A DNA stretch of 64,000 bases from CAWUEZ02 sp963921355. Lineage in GTDB: Bacteria > Pseudomonadota > Alphaproteobacteria > Thalassobaculales > Thalassobaculaceae. The stretch covers positions 2,046,001-2,110,000 of the forward strand of contig OZ001190.1 of the NCBI GenBank assembly GCA_963921355.3, in the 5' to 3' direction. Shown here in pieces: positions 60,165-64,000 of the stretch; the stretch's first letter is position 1; the number at the start of each line of letters is the position of its first letter. A program made the translations under genes and the position numbers. The notes beneath the pieces were generated by a model. That model ran no database searches, was not told the origin of the DNA, and worked only from the letters and a program-made list of their open reading frames with translations.

Positions 60165-61421
60165 AACACTGACCGCGTGGGTTCCTGCCGATTCCGCGGC
60201 GCGCTCGGCAGGAGACGCGCAGGGCAGGGTCAGGGTTGCACTGGTTCCGACGCCGACGTCGCTCTCCAGGCGCAGAGTGCCGCCGAGCGAGCGCGACAGC
60301 GATCCGCAGATGTAGAGGCCGAGCCCGATGCCGGTGGCGTGATTGACGAACGGGTCGGGGTCGGTGGTCTGGAACGGCTGGCCGAGATGCTCGAGCTGCT
60401 TGGGGTCGATCCCCTGTCCCGTGTCTTCGACCACAAGCACGATGCTGTCGATGGCGGCCTCGTGGCGCAGGGTGATCCGTACAGACCCGCCCCGGTCGGT
60501 GAGCTTGATGGCGTTGGTCAGCAGGTTCAGCGCGATCTGTTGAATGGCGCGGTGATTCGAATGGATGCTGGGGGCATCGCCGCTCTCGAAGTCGAGGCTG
60601 ACGCCGCGATGGTCGGCATCGGCCTGAACCAGAAGAACCGCTCCGTGCACCGCATCCGCGGCGTCGGTTCTGGAGAAGTCGAGATCGTAGCGTCCGGAGC
60701 GCATTTTCGACACCGTCAGCAGGTCCTCGACATGGGACAGGAGGGTATCGGCGCTTCGGTGGATGTCGTCGAGATAGTCGAGGTAGCGTCGGGTACCGAT
60801 CGGCCCGAGGGTTTCGGTTCGGATCAAATCAGCGAACCCGAGGATGGCGTTCAGCGGGGTGCGCAATTCGTGGCTGATCATCGCGAGGAACTTCTCCTTG
60901 GCGCGACGGGATTCCCGGCTTTCCTCGAGCGCTTCGACCAGGGCGATGTTGAGGCTGGCGACCTGGGCGTTGCTCTGGGAGATCTCGCCTTGGTCCTGAA
61001 CCATGGCGATGACATACGCGGTGCCCTCGAGCTGGGTCTTTGACAGGGTGACATACGCTGCGAACCGTGAGCCGTCCTTCCGCAACCCGAAAATACCGGG
61101 CCGGTCGCTGCCCATCGCCCGCGGCGCGTCGCCGGCGCTGTCGACATAGGCCTGCATGAGCGCGCGGTGACTCCGGCGAAGGTCGCCCGGAACCAGAACA
61201 TCGACCCGCTGTCCGACCAGTTCCCAGGACGGCCATCCGAACAGGGCCTCGACCTGGGCATTGGCGTTGACGATCACACCGCTGCGGTCGACCACCAGGA
61301 TGGCGTTCGGTGCGGCCGTGAAGATCGCGTCGTTCAGGGTCGTCAACGGTGCCTCGTCGCGGCGATTGCAGCTCTGGCGGAGGCAGGGCTGAACGCCGTT
61401 CCGTCGATCAGGCACCCACAT
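60162..61421 (-). CDS. PAS domain sensor histidine kinase
   Basis: Predicted 419-residue kinase without a membrane segment, probably cytosolic. A PAS domain covers about residues 28-150 (AAPNAILVVDRSGVIVNANA .. FGLRKDGSRF). HisKA follows with the phosphoacceptor His184 in MISHELRTPLNAILGFADL, then HATPase_c with NLLTNAIKLTDRGG, EDTGQGID and GIGLGLYIC. No partner response regulator is adjacent. The start is not fixed; the frame begins close to an AT-rich gap. Signal unknown. Confidence 0.9.
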   Translation of the reverse strand: MWVPDRRNGVQPCLRQSCNRRDEAPLTTLNDAIFTAAPNAILVVDRSGVIVNANAQVEALFGWPSWELVGQRVDVLVPGDLRRSHRALMQAYVDSAGDAPRAMGSDRPGIFGLRKDGSRFAAYVTLSKTQLEGTAYVIAMVQDQGEISQSNAQVASLNIALVEALEESRESRRAKEKFLAMISHELRTPLNAILGFADLIRTETLGPIGTRRYLDYLDDIHRSADTLLSHVEDLLTVSKMRSGRYDLDFSRTDAADAVHGAVLLVQADADHRGVSLDFESGDAPSIHSNHRAIQQIALNLLTNAIKLTDRGGSVRITLRHEAAIDSIVLVVEDTGQGIDPKQLEHLGQPFQTTDPDPFVNHATGIGLGLYICGSLSRSLGGTLRLESDVGVGTSATLTLPCASPAERAAESAGTHAVSV

Positions 61422-61666
61422 TCCAGGTGATCGGACCGCCGCACGCGCGCTGATTCGAACAACCGGCCGGCCCCACCCCGCTCGGTTCGAATGTCACATA
61501 ACTGTCATATCACCGAGAGATTCGAGATAACAACACAGTTAAATTACTGAAATGAGCGACGGTAGAAGTAATACCGTCTGGATTTCGAGAATAAGTTGTA
61601 TCTTGATGTGTGATGAATGTTGTCTAATACTTAAAATTTGTGTCGATCTTTTTCATTTCGTCGATA
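61422..61666. other. AT-rich gap between the kinase and the ABC transporter
   Basis: Much richer in A and T than its surroundings. It contains a hairpin GACGGTA-GAAGTAA-TACCGTC (61558-61578) and several TATAAT-like and TTAAAATT-like patches, which could hold promoters for the minus-strand kinase gene. No protein gene, RNA family or insertion element is recognisable. Confidence 0.5.
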
Positions 61667-62530
61667 TCAGTAGGTGACGCCCCGCATCCTCTCGTTGCGG
61701 CGGTGCAGCAACTCGATGGCTGCCAGCAACAGAGTGGAAAGCACGATCAGCAGCGTCGCCACAGCCAGGATGGTCGGGCTGATCTGCTCGCGGATGCCGG
61801 CCCACATCTGGCGCGGGATGGTGCGCTGCTCGAAGCCCACCATGAAAAGGACGACCACGACCTCGTCGAACGAGGTCACAAAGGCGAACAGGGCACCGGA
61901 GATCACGCCCGGCAGGATCAGCGGCATGATCACCTTGAAGAAGGTGCGCGGCATATCGGCGCCCAGGCTGTTGGAGGCCCGGATCAGGTTCTTGTCGAAG
62001 CCGACCAGGGTTGCGGTCACGGTGATGACCACGAACGGGGTGCCCAGTGCCGCATGCGCCAGGATCACGCCGGCATAGGTCTGGGTCAGGGCGAAACCGC
62101 TGCCGAACGGTGCCGAATAGAAGAAGAACATCGCCGCGGCGGTGATGATCAGGGGCACGATCATCGGCGAGATCAGCACTCCCATGATTATGCCCTTGGC
62201 CGGCAGTTCCGCCCGCGACAGGCCGAGGGCCGCCAGGGTTCCGAGCGCCGTCGCCAGCATCGTCGAGGCGATGCCGACGATGAAACTGTTCTTGATCGAG
62301 TGCAGCCACTGGTCGTTGTTCACGATGTCCTCGTACCAGCGGGTCGAGAACGCCTCCGGCTGCAGGCTCAGCATCTGCGGCGTGAAGGTGAAGTACGGCT
62401 CGGCGTTGAAGGACAGCGGAATGATCACCAGGATCGGCGCGATCAGGAAGAAGAAGATCGCCGCACAGATGATCCGGTAGGCGTAGTACCAGAGGCGCTC
62501 GAGCGGGCTGGCGTAACTGGGCAGGGCCAT
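61667..62530 (-). CDS. ABC transporter permease, polyamine type (PotC-like)
   Basis: Predicted 287-residue inner-membrane permease with about six membrane segments. The cytoplasmic EAA loop reads NSLGADMPRTFFKVIMPLILPGVISG (two parts, about residues 187-212), the contact for the ATPase. The pattern fits the second permease of putrescine/spermidine-type importers. It follows the other permease gene by 16 bases. The ATPase gene is not in the window and may lie outside it. Confidence 0.88.
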   Translation of the reverse strand: MALPSYASPLERLWYYAYRIICAAIFFFLIAPILVIIPLSFNAEPYFTFTPQMLSLQPEAFSTRWYEDIVNNDQWLHSIKNSFIVGIASTMLATALGTLAALGLSRAELPAKGIIMGVLISPMIVPLIITAAAMFFFYSAPFGSGFALTQTYAGVILAHAALGTPFVVITVTATLVGFDKNLIRASNSLGADMPRTFFKVIMPLILPGVISGALFAFVTSFDEVVVVLFMVGFEQRTIPRQMWAGIREQISPTILAVATLLIVLSTLLLAAIELLHRRNERMRGVTY

Positions 62531-62546
62531 GGTGTCGTGCCTCCGG

Positions 62547-63845
62547 TCAGCCGAGCTTCAGGTTGTCGATGCCGACCAGCCGGTCGTACAGCCAGTACAT
62601 GGCGAGGACCCCGGCCAGCAGGATCGTGCCCAACGCCGCGGCCAGACCCCAGTTGAGCGATTTCTGCATGTGGTAGGCGATGAAGTTCGAGATCAGCTGG
62701 CCGTCCTGGCCGCCGACCAGGGCGGGCGTGATGTAGTAGCCGATAGCCAGAATGAACACGAGAATAGAGCCGGCGCCGATCCCCGGCACGGTCTGCGGGA
62801 CATAGACCCGCACGAAGGCGATCAGCGGGTTGGCGCCGAGCGAGCGCGCGGCGCGCATATAGCTCGGCGAGATCGTCTTCATCACCGAGTACATCGGCAG
62901 CACCATGAACGGCAGTAGGATATGCGTCATCGCGATCACCGTGCCGGTCATGTTGTAGATCATCTCGAGCCGGTTCTCGGTCGAGATCAGGCCGAGGAAG
63001 ACCAGCGTATCGTTGATCACCCCCTGGGTCTGCAGCAGCACGATCCACGACGTCGTACGGACCAGCAGCGAGGTCCAGAACGGCAGCAGAACCAGGATCA
63101 GGAGCAGGTTGCTCTTCGAGGTCGGCAGGGTGGCCAGCAGGTAGGCGATCGGATAGGCCAGGACGAGACAGGCCAGCGTGACCTCGAGTGAGACATAGAT
63201 CGTCTTCAGAAACAGGCTGACGTAGATCTGTTTCCATTCGGGCTGCATCACGATGCTGCCGTCGACGTCGCGGGTCCGGTCGACCGCGTTCAGGTAGTAG
63301 CCGAAGGTGATCGGCGAGGAGACCTGCTGGATGGTCCGCCACGTCTCGGTCTTGCCCCAGTCCTCGTCGATCTTGATGAAAGCGGGCTCGTAGGGGCCTT
63401 CCTTGACCCGGCGGATCCGCCGAGAGGTCTTGTTGATCAGCGAGCGGAATCCGGCACCTTCATAGTTCAGGCGGGCGCCCATCCGCCCGAGCGCCTGGCG
63501 TTTGCCCTCGGTTCGATCGCTCATCTCCTTGGCGAGCGAGGCGAACACCGCTTCCGCCGGCAGACCCTGGCCGTCCCATTCCTCCAGGAGTGCCACGGTC
63601 TCAGGAATGGCGGCCGACACTTCCGGGTTGTCGACGCTGCGCAACAGCATGTCGACGATCGGGAAGATGAAGGTGATCAGGATGAACAGCAGCAGCGGGG
63701 CGACCAGCAGCAGGGCGCGGATCTTGCTGCGCCGGGTGGCTCGGGCGAGCGCGACCTTGAGCGGCGTGCCGTCCGCCGTCGTCATCTCGCGTCGGGCAAG
63801 ATCGGCACCGGTGGCCGGGCCGGAGCCCTGGATCGCCTCCGCCAT
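62547..63845 (-). CDS. ABC transporter permease, polyamine type (PotB-like)
   Basis: Predicted 432-residue permease. The first membrane helix (ALLLVAPLLLFILITFIFPIVDMLL, about residues 44-68) is followed by a soluble periplasmic insertion of about 130 residues before the remaining five membrane segments. The EAA loop is RSLGANPLIAFVRVYVPQTVPGIG. The insertion is longer than in E. coli PotB, but is known in alphaproteobacterial versions. It lies 110 bases after the binding-protein gene, with a strong terminator between them, and 16 bases before the PotC-like gene. Confidence 0.87.
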   Translation of the reverse strand: MAEAIQGSGPATGADLARREMTTADGTPLKVALARATRRSKIRALLLVAPLLLFILITFIFPIVDMLLRSVDNPEVSAAIPETVALLEEWDGQGLPAEAVFASLAKEMSDRTEGKRQALGRMGARLNYEGAGFRSLINKTSRRIRRVKEGPYEPAFIKIDEDWGKTETWRTIQQVSSPITFGYYLNAVDRTRDVDGSIVMQPEWKQIYVSLFLKTIYVSLEVTLACLVLAYPIAYLLATLPTSKSNLLLILVLLPFWTSLLVRTTSWIVLLQTQGVINDTLVFLGLISTENRLEMIYNMTGTVIAMTHILLPFMVLPMYSVMKTISPSYMRAARSLGANPLIAFVRVYVPQTVPGIGAGSILVFILAIGYYITPALVGGQDGQLISNFIAYHMQKSLNWGLAAALGTILLAGVLAMYWLYDRLVGIDNLKLG

Positions 63846-63908
63846 GCGCTAGCTCCCGTCTGCCGCCATTGGATCAAATACCGGTCGGCTGGTGGCGTAA
63901 TGCATCAA

Positions 63909-63947
63909 ACGAAAAAGGGCCGGGGGAGCGGCGGTCCGCTCCCCCGG
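63909..63947 (-). terminator. strong intrinsic terminator after the binding-protein gene
   Basis: On the minus strand a perfect 12-bp GC-rich stem (arms 63936-63947 and 63920-63931, loop of four) is followed by CCCTTTTT. It lies just downstream of the solute-binding-protein stop. It would reduce transcription into the permease genes, a usual way of making more binding protein than permease. Confidence 0.8.
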
Positions 63948-63955
63948 ATCAGGCG

Positions 63956-64000
63956 TCAGCTGGCGAGCCAGGCGTTGAAACGCTCGTTCAGCTCGTCACC
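63956..64000 (-). CDS. ABC transporter solute-binding protein, C-terminal end (partial)
   Basis: Fourteen codons before a TGA encode GDELNERFNAWLAS. The ending resembles the C-terminus of polyamine-type periplasmic binding proteins, and position before the permeases supports it. The gene runs out of the window. Confidence 0.65.
   Translation of the reverse strand, partial: GDELNERFNAWLAS

Noticed and set aside
1..64000. CRISPR arrays, toxin-antitoxin pairs or prophage genes
   Set aside because: No regular spaced repeats, Cas proteins, short overlapping toxin-antitoxin gene pairs or phage structural genes were recognised.

Overview
The window reads as one contiguous piece of a high-GC alphaproteobacterial chromosome, most like a marine Rhodospirillales-type organism. 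Three things point there: the aroC-fabI / J-domain / pdxH neighbourhood, the strongly GC-biased third codon positions, and a DddP-type DMSP lyase homologue. No rRNA, transposase, integrase, phage gene or CRISPR array was seen. One tRNA, Leu(UAA), is present. Function calls rest on motifs read by eye, not on database searches.

Layout. 1-2348: tail of a surface-glycan or flagellin-glycan locus (methyltransferase, WbqC-like protein, pseudaminic-acid-associated methylase). 2425-6697: DUF1330 gene divergent from an HxlR regulator with a clear operator palindrome, then a sugar-acid dehydratase with an MFS carrier. 6720-14022: housekeeping and catabolic genes (radC, map, sfsA, phytanoyl-CoA-dioxygenase-like, DddP-like lyase, CinA-like, enoyl-CoA hydratase). 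14020-14275: a mosaic of four tandem hairpins. 14291-20956: SDR, tRNA-Leu, alpha/beta hydrolase, ilvE, and an unknown-function operon in which one gene is cut by an in-frame TAG. 21058-27042: three transporters, a coiled-coil membrane protein, a cupin and a SPOR lipoprotein.

27276-40290 is the most unusual region. It holds a hydantoin / N-carbamoyl-amino-acid catabolic set: class II aldolase, two amidohydrolases, a D-hydantoinase-type dihydropyrimidinase and an N-carbamoyl-D-amino-acid hydrolase. Threaded through it are glycan-modifying genes: three FkbM methyltransferases (one broken by a TAA codon), a sulfotransferase and a TIGR04372-type glycosyltransferase. A decayed copy of the 3' end of the dihydropyrimidinase gene lies inside the block, so the region has been duplicated or rearranged.

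40313-53949: TPR protein, tlyA, DUF2806-like protein, sppA, DoxX-like protein, aroC-fabI, YihY-like protein, J-domain protein, glycine-zipper lipoprotein, pdxH and an APH-kinase fusion. 54028-59517: universal stress protein, SDR, a class I glutamine amidotransferase with a frameshift at a run of six G, a DUF1971 cupin, and an AraC / B3-B4 / LysE exporter set. 59547-64000: PadR-like regulator, PAS histidine kinase, an AT-rich gap and a polyamine-type ABC importer (two permeases and the end of the binding protein).

Four features merit follow-up. (1) A family of palindromic elements whose terminal TAG supplies the stop codon of adjacent genes. (2) Three conserved genes each interrupted by a single lesion (TAG, TAA, G6). 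(3) The interrupted hydantoinase region with its gene remnant. (4) The DddP homologue, in which every metal and catalytic residue I recall for the family is conserved with constant spacing.
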